Source: Odontocerum albicorne (taxonomy: Eukaryota > Arthropoda > Insecta > Trichoptera > Odontoceridae). From it: a stretch of 64,000 nucleotides of DNA. The notes beneath the pieces were generated by a model. That model made no database searches and was not told the origin of the DNA. It saw nothing but the letters and a program-made list of their open reading frames with translations. Every line of letters starts with the position of its first letter. The first letter of the stretch is position 1. Where the stretch lies: contig OX463838.1 in NCBI GenBank assembly GCA_949825065.1, positions 6,736,251 through 6,800,250 of the forward strand, read 5' to 3'. A program made the position numbers and the translations under genes. Positions 1 to 11,089 of the stretch are shown here, piece after piece.

Positions 1-1107
1 AGTGAAACCGTGCCTTGGAGATTTGGTTTATTTCTTCTTTTTTCTCCTGTTTAACCTTTCCCTTTCTGTGCTAAAAAAATCCGGGCGTTCCGGTGCTGTG
101 TATTCAATACACATTAATATACATGTAAAAAATGAGCGATTTAAAATAAGAATATTCATAGCCAATCGCTTAAATTAATTAAATTTGACGTCAAAAGGGA
201 TAATTGAAATTTAATTGCTGAAAACATGAAAAAAACATCAGCTGACGTTCACAAAACCGGAAAAGAGACCACCTCAAATAGATGCCCGAGAGCTACTGAA
301 GCGAGCGAACTGAGATTCTATTTCTTGCGTTCCCACATACTGAAGTATAGTGAGAGTGAGACGTGAATAGCGTCGCTTCCTCGCCCATAGCGGTTTTTTT
401 TTTAATGAATATACCTACGTCACACACTGGCATACGTTTGATTGTATTGGTGAATTTATTCCCGATTTTCACAAAATATCTCTGATGTGGCCGATATGTG
501 CTAATTATAACTAATATTATTTTTTCATTCAATACGTAAACGTATTACGGAGAAATGCCTAAAGTCTGAATCCAGTATTTATTTTATTCATAGAGATATT
601 AACGTTTTTAGAAGGAATGTGTACTAGTTACACATCACAGGGAAGGAAAGGTTAAGTGAGTGAGTTGTTGTACACCAGCAAACTTACCAGTTACATCGCT
701 ATACTGGATCCGATGACACATCTGAGGGGAGACGATCGGAGCACATCGGTATGTTTTTTTTTTGTTTTTTTTTGAAACAATGTCAAAGTCGAAGGTGCGC
801 CGTGGAGTTTTGTTTTTTTTATTTACTCTCTTTTTTAAGTAAGCAAGCCGTTGCATACCAGCAAATTTACCGGCCACACCGCCGTACTGGAAATGATGGC
901 ACACCAAAGTGAGACGAACGGTGTATGCCAGCATGTTCTTTTCATTTTTTTATAGAAAATTTATATGACCATTATCATAGGTAGCTTTGTATCCTCGAGT
1001 ACATAGCAAAAAAAATCCTGAGTCATTCGAGGGGAATAGCGCAGCACGGAATTTAAACCGGCCGTCTTTCGCACGAAAGTCCAGTGCGTTACCGCGTGTT
1101 CATGTAC
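1..1107 (-). mobile_element. tRNA-derived SINE (SINE2), interrupted by a MITE, cut by window start
   Basis: Read on the minus strand, the head near 1105-1030 is tRNA-like: a box-A-like gcggtaacgcactgg, then a box-B-like ggtttaaattccg. It matches the complete copy at 37914-38277. The body (gtgccatc...ccagtacggcggtgt) occurs twice, at about 800-930 and 656-780, each followed by an A-rich stretch, so this copy has a doubled body. The SINE continues at 1-50 beyond a TTAA-flanked insertion at 51-655. The 99-residue frame at 635-934 is a by-product of the doubled body, not a gene. Confidence 0.8.
51..655. mobile_element. piggyBac-like MITE, family PB1, copy A
   Basis: It begins TTAACCTTTCCCTTTCTGTG and ends ACAGGGAAGGAAAGGTTAA, giving inverted ends, with TTAA on both sides. 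SINE2 sequence resumes on either side (1-50 and 656 onward), so the element sits in the SINE's TTAA and that site is duplicated. No transposase is encoded. Two related copies lie at 6327-6909 and 51154-51656. Assignment to the piggyBac superfamily rests on the TTAA target and the terminal sequence type. Confidence 0.8.
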
Positions 1108-1117
1108 ATTTTTACAA

Positions 1118-1632
1118 TGGAGATGGGGAAAACGGTTTTCACAGTTAATTGAATTACCAATTGAGTACTATGGAGATGAGGAAAACGGTTTTCACAGTTA
1201 ATTGAATTACCAATTGAGTACTATGGAGATGAGGAAAACGGTTTTCACAGTTAATTGAATTACCAATTGAGTACTATGGAGATGAGGAAAACGGTTTTCA
1301 CAGTTAATTGAATTACCAATTGAGTACTATGGAGATGAGGAAAACGGTTTTCACAGTTAATTGAATTACCAATTGAGTACTATGGAGATGAGGAAAACGG
1401 TTTTCACAGTTAATTGAATTACCAATTGAGTACTATGGAGATGAGGAAAACGGTTTTCACAGTTAATTGAATTACCAATTGAGTACTATGGAGATGAGGA
1501 AAACGGTTTTCACAGTTAATTGAATTACCAATTGAGTACTATGGAGATGAGGAAAACGGTTTTCACAGTTAATTGAATTACCAATTGAGTACTATGGAGA
1601 TGAGGAAAACGTTTTCCACAGTCAATCGAAGC
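1118..1632. repeat. 53-bp tandem minisatellite, nine full units plus a partial
   Basis: Units start at 1118, 1171, 1224, 1277, 1330, 1383, 1436, 1489, 1542 and 1595, an exact 53-base period. The inner units look identical; the first has two changes and the last diverges after about 25 bases. Each unit holds the inverted repeat gaaaac-g-gttttc and an aattg/caatt pair. There are no spacers of unique sequence. Confidence 0.95.
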
Positions 1633-1924
1633 ACGTCAATGATGGCGAGACTTTAATATAATATGATAGTTAGTTATGTAGCGTAACAGCATAGATAGTT
1701 AAATATGATATGAATAATTAAAGAGCAATGAACTGAAAAAATCAACAGGCAATATCTGCTGGAGTGTTATGTGAGTCCATGATGAGAAAGTCGTTGGATA
1801 TATTTATTTCGGCGGTACAGTTAAGAACGTAATCCAGAAGCGCTAATCCAGCGCTCACATTCAACCAGTTGTTATCATCATCAAATATAGTATTTTTTTA
1901 ATTTATAACTTTCGTCATATAAAG

Positions 1925-2050
1925 TCAGGAAAATCTGGTAAAATTATTGGCATATGGCAATCTCTTACAACTAACCAGAACAATGTTAAGGAAGTCTCAA
2001 ATGAAAACCAGACAAATATGCTTTTTAAAAAAATCTGGCTTCCCTCACGA
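1925..2050 (-). mobile_element. SINE1 fragment (body and tail)
   Basis: The minus strand reads tctggttttcat, then acattgttctggttag, then gtaagagattgccatatg, in the same order as the SINE1 copy at 11898-12125. The tRNA head is not recognisable. Confidence 0.65.
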
Positions 2051-2166
2051 AATGAACCTGTAACGCTCAAAGGTTGCCGACATATAAAATGCAATGAATT
2101 TTTGGTTATGTTGTAATTTTTGGGATTTCTCCTAGTTGTCTATATTTTTTTAAACTATCAATGACC

Positions 2167-2410
2167 TACAGTACCCGGTGGTAAGTAATACACATCGGGC
2201 TTAAGAAAGAGACTGTCGGCCATAATCGGCAAACTTCGGCTTTATAGAGCGTCGTCTCTGTCATTCACACACGTGTTCCGTCGAGATTTGTCAGTCGTTG
2301 TCAAGCGTTCTAGGGACAGCGACGACGCTCTATAAAGCCGAAGTTAGCCGATTACGGCCGACAGTCGCTTTCTTAATCCCGATGTGTATTACTTACCGCC
2401 GGGTACTGTA
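2167..2410. mobile_element. Foldback MITE, copy 1
   Basis: The two arms are near-perfect inverted repeats of roughly 95 bases: left TACAGTACCCGGTGGTAAG, right CCGCCGGGTACTGTA. A TA dinucleotide lies at each end, consistent with a Tc1/mariner-type target. The short centre is the reverse complement of the centre of the copy at 17827-18061. Nothing is encoded; the 72-residue frame at 2298-2516 runs out of the right arm. Confidence 0.8.
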
Positions 2411-2571
2411 CTTATTAAGACGATTTTTTTTCCTCCGGGAGATTGCGAATTTGATTCCTATTGAAGTATTTAAAAGGAAATTAGTTTGGTTTTCAGTTAA
2501 TGATATTTTCTGGTAGGCTAGGAAAGATTATCATATGACAATAAACTAGCCAAGTTGTACAATATACAACT
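2411..2571 (+). mobile_element. SINE1, 5'-truncated, split by a LINE (remainder at 3303-3345)
   Basis: It contains a box-B-like gcgaatttgattcc, then tttggttttcagttaatg and the tail gacaataaactagccaag. The tail is broken by the LINE at 2572-3302 and resumes as tacagtatacaactaaag, which matches the SINE1 tail at about 12095-12125. Confidence 0.7.
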
Positions 2572-3302
2572 CTTCTTCTCTCTGGCTCCATCCCAAATCA
2601 CTGTCTGCAAAGACTGTTGGGATCAGCTCTCCTTGTCCTCAGGTTGTATGCTCCTCTGTCCCGGGCTACGTACCCCAGGCCATGCCTCTGCATCAGGTTA
2701 TCCTTTTGCACCACCCATGAATTATTTGGTTCGCTGGTTGTTATTTGAGAAAGATCCATGGAGATTGCCTGATTCACAATGTGACCGGGTGCTCTGCGTC
2801 CAACGTGGCCATACCATCTCAATTGCCTCTCCTCCATCTTACTGTTGATGTCTGTAACACCTAGACCTCCACGAATGCGTGAGCTTTTTATTTTGTCTCT
2901 TAGGGACACATCAGCTGACCATCTTAACATGCGCATTTCAGCAGTTTCTAGTTGCCTAGAGTAAGAGTTATATATTGTCCAGCATTTGGAGTCATAAAAG
3001 AGTGTGGGTCTAACAATCGTTTGGTATACTTTTCATTTTAACTTTACTGGCATTTTCGGATCACATAGAACTCCCGTCATTAATCTAAACTTCATCCATT
3101 CCACACTAATTATATGTGTTACATTTGCTGCACATCCTCCATCGCTATTTATGAGTGACCCAAGATACTTAAAGGTGTCACAATTTGGTAATGTTTCTCC
3201 ATCCATTTGCATTACGGGAGTGACAGAATTTGTGTTCTCAAATGGTAGGTACAGATACTCTGTTTTCTTTCTGCTCAGTTTCAATCCATTAAAGTATAAA
3301 TA
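2572..3302 (-). mobile_element. 5'-truncated LINE (family B), C-terminal reverse transcriptase region
   Basis: Minus-strand frames at 3314-3033 and 2936-2598 encode the C-terminal part of a non-LTR retrotransposon protein. Visible landmarks are FKYLGSLINSDGGCAANVTH, LRDKIKSSRIRGGLGVTDIN and LRWYGHVGRRAP. The frame between them is broken. The 3' end is a GAAGAAGA-type tail. The insertion is flanked by tacaatatacaact (2558-2571) and tacagtatacaact (3303-3316), a 14-base target duplication with one mismatch. The close relative at 54164-54750 confirms the family. An RTE-like clade is my best guess; no catalytic FADD motif or endonuclease remains. Confidence 0.85.
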
Positions 3303-3345
3303 TACAGTATACAACTAAAGTATAAAACATACAATACATGTAACA

Positions 3346-4264
3346 TAAACATTTTTACAATCGTTTTTATAAGTCGTCAAATTTTGAACTGTTTTATACA
3401 TATTGTTTTGTACTTCTTATGTTTGGTCCTTGTACGAATTAGGGAAACCTGAAATGTGCAAAGGATCTGAAAAAAAAATTAATAAATGGAGTTTTACTAA
3501 ATAAATACAATATTTCAGCACCTCTTCCGGCATAGTAATCTGGGCATGTTGTTTCGATAATAGCTGTTTGTGACAAATAACTTATATTGACATAATACTT
3601 CTTGATGATAATACCAGCCAACGAGTTGAAATATCGACAACTACAATACACCGGACAGAAAAAAATCCAAATATCACAAAAATGTGTAAGTATTGATAGT
3701 ACGGAGTTTTATAAATGAAACACTACATCAATCAATTCACATTCATTTATTTGTTAAATGAACTGGATTTAACAGAAGATACATACTAACAATAATCAAA
3801 CTGCATAAGATTAAAAAAAAAGATGTTTATTTGAGATTTCCAAATATTCTAATCTTGAGGGCGCAACCCCAAGTAAGGGCGCAACAAACATCCCCAGCAA
3901 AGGCCCTGGAACCCGAAAGCACCGCGTTACCGACCTCTGTTTTAGAGCATAACAAAATAAAACTCACTGATATCGAGAGATGTTATCAGACTAAAAGGTT
4001 TTTTTTATATCATCGATAAATACAAGAGTATAAAATCAAATATCAATAAAATCGGATGATCTCTCTTTATTCTATTATAATGACATTATTTAAAATTTGT
4101 TAAAATCAAGGAATAAAGCAAAATGATGGCTTTAATACATTTTTCTGTATTCTTATACTCTTTGGTCTCGATTTTTTTACATTTAACACAAGGACGCCAA
4201 AGATTTATTTTTTAATACAAGGGTTTAAATATATTTTACAGTTATAATATAATAGAAAAGGTTA
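3346..4264. other. AT-rich, no feature recognised
   Basis: Short frames only. A GC-richer patch at 3855-3950 (agggcgcaacaaacatcc) has no match that I can name. Confidence 0.5.
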
Positions 4265-4585
4265 CCACACTTGATAGACCTAGTCTCGTTATTCTACCTT
4301 GTTGGTGTCCTTCCATTATTTCATGGTTGAGGGTCGTGACCTTCCATCGTTCTTGCTTCTACTCAACGCCTTCCCAAGATCTCTACCGATGCACCGCAAC
4401 CCATAGCGCTTCGACCATTGTTAAACCAGTTGCAGTGTTTACTTGGTCGATTTATATTTTGAGATATCTCTCTCTTTCTCTGCTTCCCTCCAAATTTCCT
4501 ATAATGAGTAACCTTTTCAAGCTGTTCTTGTATATGCATGCCTTGAAATCTCGCCTTAAAATATGCACGAAGAACATCCGGAATT
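4265..4585 (-). mobile_element. Degenerate LINE fragment (family G)
   Basis: The minus-strand translation, with stops and shifts, contains DQVNTATGLTMVEALWVA and later VTTLNHEIMEG. This resembles the extreme C-terminus of LINE-type reverse transcriptase proteins (a basic stretch, then a WTGLTMVEA-like block). The match is weak and there is no catalytic motif. The 94-residue plus-strand frame here is antisense to it. Confidence 0.4.
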
Positions 4586-5554
4586 GCTTTAGATCCATAC
4601 GACCACTCTGAATCGAGCGACGATTGATTGAATCTCAGAATCCTTCGCTTATGAATGATTCTAATGCGCTAGTTTAAGGATTTAATCTGCCAAAAAAATT
4701 GTGATGTACACTGAATCGTTCTAAAAATGTTCATGATTGCATAGAATTTCGTTGATTTTCCGTTGTGTTCATGCAGCATGGTCCAGACTTTTGGTTACCT
4801 TGTAGAATTACGTTTAATTTATTAACTTCCCAAAAAACTGGGAGGTTTTCGTTTGGGTAACTCGTGAGGTTTTGTCATGGATTAGAAACCTAAGCATCCA
4901 CTTTGAGAGAAAAACTGTACGATGGAAAAAAACAGCCGAATGGGTTTATAACAAATGGACGAATTTGTCATTCTTCTAAACCTTATGTAAGAATTATGTG
5001 AATTATTCTCGCTGTCCAGGGAATCCAAAGCTTTTGCCTCCAGCATCACATCTCAAAAGCATTAATTCTTCGTATCTTATCATTAACCATAGAGGAAACT
5101 TATCCATAGAGGAAGCTCCATAGAGTCGTACCGTCGTAACACTTATACTAGGCAAACTTTCGTAGATTGAGTGATACAATCTCTGTCAATTTTGTTAAAG
5201 ATTTTTTTGGCCAGTTACGTAAAAAATATTAAAAATTATTTTATGGACCAATGTTACCTAAATATATTTCTTGCTTTTATTTTGAGGCAGGAGCTAAATC
5301 GTACTATTTAAAAAAGCTCCTATTAAATATATTTGTTCATATGCTTATCACCTAAAAATCCTGTAGCCCTCAACGTTCTTCACAACTAATTTTTTTGTCT
5401 TCAGAAAAAAGAAAGTTTTTATGGCTCAGTACGGTACAGTTAATAAATGTCCTGTTTTATTTTATATTAACACTTTTTCTTATTGTGTTATTATATAACA
5501 CTTTCTTCCAATCAATTAAAAGGATGTTATGGAGCCGCGAAGTTAAAGCTCCTC
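4586..5554. other. No feature recognised
   Basis: AT-rich unique-looking sequence with only short frames. Confidence 0.5.
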
Positions 5555-5645
5555 TGGAACCATCAAATCGAGAGAAACAATGGGAATCGATCCTCAACCC
5601 GCAGACTGGAAGACAAGCGTCTTAGCAATTAGGCTACGAGGGTCA
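5555..5645 (-). mobile_element. SINE1 head (tRNA-like)
   Basis: The minus strand from 5641 reads tagcctaattgctaagacgc (box-A-like), a stem region cttgtcttccag, and ggatcgattcc at 5593-5583 (box-B-like). Spacing is close to that of a tRNA. The usual SINE1 body is not clear downstream. Confidence 0.6.
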
Positions 5646-6326
5646 TCTTTTAATATTTCAAACTTTGTTCATCACAAATACTTTTTATTATGCTCATGGC
5701 ATTAAATTTAATGAGAAAACCTATTTTTGAAAGCCTAGTGTTATTACAAAGTGGATGGTTAATTTTTTTAAATATTATATATCAATTGCATTAACTTTTT
5801 TTTTGTTTACATATCGGTTTCAGGTTTTTCTGCTTCGTTATTATATTTGTACTGTTGATTAAAAAAATCCCAATTCACTTAAATCTGAACATCTAGCCCA
5901 ATTCGTTGATAACCCAATACATTTCCAATTCAGTATTTTTAATCCCGGAAGCTTTCGATACTCGTACATCAGTGTAGATTCTCAAAACAAAAGTAATTTC
6001 AGTATTCCACGCAGTCAGCGAAGCTTTGGTGTATATAAGGGTATGTTTTGTTGGCAAATTTACTATTTGCCAACCTTTTAAATCGAGCAGGATATTAGTC
6101 TCCATGTCCTTGTTCATGAAGTTGTAAAGCATTCGCGGAAGAGGGAGATCCTCCCTTGTTTATTGCCCCTAACTAAAATACTAAGAGGAAAAAATGGAGA
6201 TGACTTCGCTACGCTTACTCGAGAACATACCGTCTACAATATACATACAAACCGCCTCCATTAATATGGTTACTAGATTTGGAGTTTATTCTGTATAAGA
6301 TGATAATATATTTCAGCTAAATTTTC
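5646..6326. other. No feature recognised; one unassigned 79-residue frame
   Basis: A minus-strand frame at 6132-5893 has mixed composition and no family motif that I recognise. It may be chance or decayed repeat. Confidence 0.4.
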
Positions 6327-6909
6327 AGCTAAAAAAATCCACGCGTTCCGATGCTGTGAATTCAATACACATATAAAAATGAGCGTTTTAAAATCGGAAA
6401 ATGAAGAATATTCATAGCCAATCGCTTAAATGAAATAAATTTGAAATCAAAAGTGATAATAATTGAAATTTAATTGCTAAAACATGAAAAAACGACGGCC
6501 GACGTTCAGAAAATGGGCGAAGAGACCACCTCAAATGGATACTGAAGTGAGAGATGCGAGCGAACTGAGATTCTATTTCTTCCGTTCTTATATACCGAAG
6601 TAGAGTGAGACGTAAATAGCGTCGCTTCCTCACCTATAGCAGTTTTTTTAGAATGAATATACCTACGTCACACACTGGCACACATTTGATTGTATTGCTG
6701 AATTCATTCCCGATTTTCAAAAAATATCTCTGATGTGGCCGATAAGTGCTAATTATTATTAATATTATTTTTTCATTCAATGCGTAAATGTATACCTAAA
6801 GGAATACCTAAAATCTGAACCTAGTATTTATTATACAATATTTATAGAGATATTAAAGTTTTTAGAAGTAATGTGTACTAGTTGCACATCACAGGGAAAG
6901 AAGGGTTAA
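6327..6909. mobile_element. piggyBac-like MITE, family PB1, copy B (left end truncated)
   Basis: It matches copy A from cagctaaaaaaatcc onward, including tacctacgtcacacactggc, and ends acagggaaagaagggttaa with TTAA at 6906-6909. The first roughly 20 terminal bases are missing on the left. Confidence 0.8.
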
Positions 6910-7335
6910 TATGAAGTAAAACACCACCTTTTAGAATGTGGAGTAAAATTTAAAATATCATATTTTAAAATACGGAGCAAAATCTAAAGCCATCTTTTAG
7001 AATATGGAGTCAAATGTATAACATATTTTTTGAAATATGAAGTTGAATTTAAAGATCGTATACTGGATTAATCCCCTGAAGATGTCTGCAGAAAGTGGAG
7101 TATCAATGTTTAAAAGAAGGTGTAATGAATATACCAGAGAATGAATGATGCATGGATAAAATAAATGTTTTAAGGAGGATGGAAAAAGGATTTTTAAATG
7201 AGTTGGAGATGTGAAGAGAATAATAACAAAGCGAATAAACAAGTCAGAAGTGCAAGGTATACGCGAGAGATGTGAAACGAGAAAACATGGCTGGTCAAGT
7301 GGACCAGATATTCAAAGAAGGTAAAGTGAGATTTA
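6910..7335 (+). mobile_element. Degenerate LINE (family C) 3' region
   Basis: Broken frames contain gttggagatgtgaagagaat and ggtcaagtggaccagatat, matching in order the family C segments at 8895-9255 and 27520-27775. The first 150 bases (repeated ttttagaatatggag phrases) are low complexity. Confidence 0.5.
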
Positions 7336-7339
7336 CAAA

Positions 7340-8115
7340 CAATTGAAAAATCTCTGCTCTTTCCGATTCTGGACTATGCGGACGTATGTTACTAAGAAGT
7401 TACAGAGGAACAGCTTGACAAATTACAGCGTCTTCAAAATGTGTGTCTAAAATTAATTTTTAACCTACGTAAGTACGATCATATAATTTCATACCAGAAG
7501 GCATTGAACTGGTTGAATGTTAGAAATAGACGCCAAATTCCCATACTGTCTCTATTTTATAATATTCTTAACTGTCCCGCCACCCCCTCTTATCTCGCCC
7601 AGAATTTTCAGCGTCTTTCCAATCATGGATTAGCGCTACGCTTAAACAGAGATTGTTTATTGGCCTATCCAGTTCACCGCTCCTCTTTCTTTACGCCGTC
7701 CTTTATTGTCTTTGCAGTGAGACTCTGGAATCAGTTAGAAACCAATATAAGACTCGCTCCGTCCTTGGCATGCTTTAAGAAGCGACTAAAAAACCTCTTA
7801 ATTTCTAGTCAGTAAAATAACGTGTTTCATTCCTGATTTTTCTTTTCCTTTCCTCTCCACCATCCCTTTTGATTGATGATATCTCACTTTATATGAAAAA
7901 GAATGTTCGGGTGATTGTCCGTCTTTGTGGGATTCGTGGGCATGTGCTCACGTATATGTTTATGGATTTCGTGGGGATGGATAGTCATTTGAATGATTTA
8001 TGTGACCACGTAACTTGCTTCATTTACTTTTGTCTGGTTGGTTGGAAGAGATTTCCGCCTGGCAGTAATCCCGCCAGATTGTATTGCAATAAAAGTGTTA
8101 AATAAATAAATAAAA
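7340..8115 (+). mobile_element. 5'-truncated CR1/Jockey-like LINE (family D), C-terminus and 3' end
   Basis: The frame from about 7345 to 7815 reads LFPILDYADVCY, a stop (7393-7395), LDKLQRLQNVCLKLIFNLR, LRLNRDCLLAYPVHRSSFF, VRLWNQLETNIRLAPSL and FKKRLKNLL. This block order is typical of the C-terminal region of CR1/Jockey LINE proteins, past the catalytic domain. The 3' UTR runs to an AATAAAAG-containing end and (AAAT)n at about 8090-8112. The in-frame stop and missing reverse transcriptase core make it a dead copy. Its last 80 bases match the SINE1 tail. Confidence 0.85.
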
Positions 8116-8495
8116 GCATAACCTTTAAGAATGGGCATGACAAGATCTATGAATGTGGAGGAGATGTAAGTTATATGCCTGGATAGAAAAGTTTAGGGAT
8201 ATGTTCTCTTTTCCTACTCACACACGTGTTACAGCATGATAATAATTTATGTATTTATTAAACCCTTAAGAATGCTTTCTTTTTAAATAAGGTATTTATT
8301 TGTAATACTATTTTAACAGTTTTGCATATATTTCGTTTAAAATCTGATAAGATGATGATAGCCATCAAAAGCATTTTGATGTCGACGTTGATGTATGGTA
8401 CTGAAACATGGACGTGATAAAAAAACGCCGAATAGATGCTATAGAGCATGCATTGCGAATAATACATGGAGTGACAATGTATGGCAGTTTAGCAG

Positions 8496-8890
8496 ATATG
8501 TCCTAGTGGGACGAGATGATGAATATGATTTGTTGATAAATAATAAAACACGTTAGATTGCAATGCGGAAAGAGAGTGGAATTTTATTAGTAACGTAGGT
8601 ATTTATATATTTTTAGAATGTGCGCAAGAATGCGCTCGCGATATGCCTGCGTCTCGTTTCTGTAAATGCAAAAACGATTGATTGTTGTATGTAGGTAACA
8701 ATCTATTTACGGAACCGGCGAGACAGCGTGGTGCGTTCTCTCTCTAGTATGGAGTGCGGTCCGCTCGGCTACGGAATGACTGGCCGGTGGGTGACCTTCG
8801 GACTTGTTTACTTAGATTTATCGAGGAATCCGAAGGTCATTTCATCGGTCATTGACCGTATGTATGAACGCCGAGTGGGCGACTGCCACA
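8496..8890 (-). mobile_element. Solo LTR of a Gypsy-like retrotransposon
   Basis: The 395-base block begins TGTGGCAGTCG on the minus strand and ends near CTAGGACATAT. GCAG flanks both sides (8492-8495 and 8891-8894), a plausible 4-base target duplication. Minus-strand TATATAAATACC (8610-8598) and AATAAA (8588-8583) form a promoter and poly(A) pair in the same positions as in the LTR at 14166-14560. No internal region remains. It lies inside a family C LINE. Confidence 0.75.
8598..8610 (-). promoter_or_regulatory. LTR TATA box
   Basis: TATATAAATACC on the minus strand, about 10 bases upstream of the AATAAA at 8588-8583. The related LTR has ATTATAAATACC at 14444-14455 in the same place. Confidence 0.55.
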
Positions 8891-9255
8891 GCAGCATATG
8901 GAATGAAGGGATAAGGGATAAATGTCTTATGTGTTGAAGTAAGATGTAGATGAAGAAAAGTACGTTGCGATGGTTTTGGATGTAGAATGGATGAAGGAAG
9001 AAAGAATAACAAAACATATATACAGTTCAGACGTGAGTGAAAGGTGTGTGCGAGGAAGAGCAAGGAAATATCAAATATCAAATAAATGATATTTTGAAAG
9101 AAGGAAACGTTGAAAGTCTGAGAAGTTGTATGAGAAAGTGTATGAACGTGGAAGAGGCTAAGGATGTGTCTAGTTAGGAAAATATGGCGCATTGTCCTCT
9201 GCCTGCCCAGACAGGGAAATGGTGTTATGGTTCATATGTGTATGTAAATATTTCG

Positions 9256-10104
9256 TTTAAATTTGAACATCGAAATCAATACTATAAAAATAGAGACTCG
9301 TTTTGCAAAAACTCGCAAGATTACATTTTTTTAATATTTGCCAAGATTGGCTCGAATTCGGGAAATAACTTTGCGCTGTTTGCGAGTCTCGTTTTGAAGG
9401 TTATTTTTTATTGGTAAATAAATTGTAATACTTACAAATATATCAGTACATTGTATATCTTACATTGAGAACTGATCTCTATGTTCATAAATTCAAACAC
9501 GTAACTGACACGCCGACATTAAGCAAGTTTTTAAAAAAACTGTTTGAAAAAGTAACTTTAAGTTAAAAATGTCACGTGTTTTATTTCAATTTTGTTTTTA
9601 CTTCGATTGCTTATTTTTCACTGTTACTGTTGGATGGTTGGTTCCAATTTTTTTCATAAATTGAAGATAATTTGAACAACTTTTACGGACACAGAAAGTT
9701 ACATAAAGTTACATAATCTTCTTTATTTATTAATGTCTGCTTGGTTGGTTAGGGCTGTCGCGTGTTCTTAATACAATTAAACCTGTCTGACAGTTCTTAA
9801 TGTAAGGAAACATTTAATACAAAAAATAACTATAGTTTTCTACATATTCATTAGTCGTCATGCGCAGTCTTCTATTACACATATCTCACTTTACCTTCTT
9901 TCAAAAAGTTAAACGAAGAGATTGTAGGAATCAAAATGACTCAATAACTGCCAAAGGGATCTACTCGTATATTCAGCATGATATTTTATTTGTGAAGATA
10001 GATTTTATTTCAATCCATTTATCAAAGGTAAAAATATATTTTTGATTGAATATTTACAAATGAAGTAATAACAAAATCTTTTTACACATGCAAAAATTTA
10101 ATCA
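9256..10104. other. No feature recognised
   Basis: AT-rich sequence. A TACTCGTA motif is at 9962-9969. Small frames show no family motif. Confidence 0.5.
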
Positions 10105-10800
<696 letters not shown>

Positions 10801-11089
10801 GAATGAGTCATCACCATCATGAAACGTTTTCATCCAAAATATTTATCCAAAACAGTACTTATCCAAAATATTTTAAGTAAGGTCAAATTTCCTTGAAATT
10901 ATATAACAAACCATTTATCTAATATTAAGAAACCTTTTTACAACGAATATATGTTTCCAGAACTGGCAAACTCCACTACCCCACTAACGTGTGTGGACCT
11001 CTTTTCGAAGAAGAACTGGAATTTTGGGGGCTTGATTCCAATCAAGTGGAACCATGCTGCTGGTCTACCTACAGCATACACAGAGACAC

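Larger units (their letters stand above)
8355..9255 (+). mobile_element. LINE family C fragment interrupted by a solo LTR
   Basis: The segment at 8355-8495 encodes IKSILMSTLMYGTETWT and HALRIIHGVTM. After the LTR at 8496-8890 the coding remnant resumes (IRDKC, then TLRWFW, then ESLRSCMRKCMNVEEAKD) to about 9180, followed by cctctgcctgcccagacagg. This is the C-terminal YGSETW-to-RWFGH-to-NRRxCMRR layout of a LINE reverse transcriptase protein, with several stops. Confidence 0.75.

Noticed and set aside
635..934. 99-residue protein with an internal repeat (CH.xQY..V.GKFAG)
   Set aside because: It is the translation of the doubled noncoding SINE2 body; the reading frame does not persist in other copies.
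1118..1632. CRISPR array
   Set aside because: The 53-base units are directly contiguous with no variable spacers, and the setting is eukaryotic.
7869..8105. 78-residue frame as a gene
   Set aside because: It is the 3' UTR of LINE D; the same sequence recurs in truncated copies without the frame.
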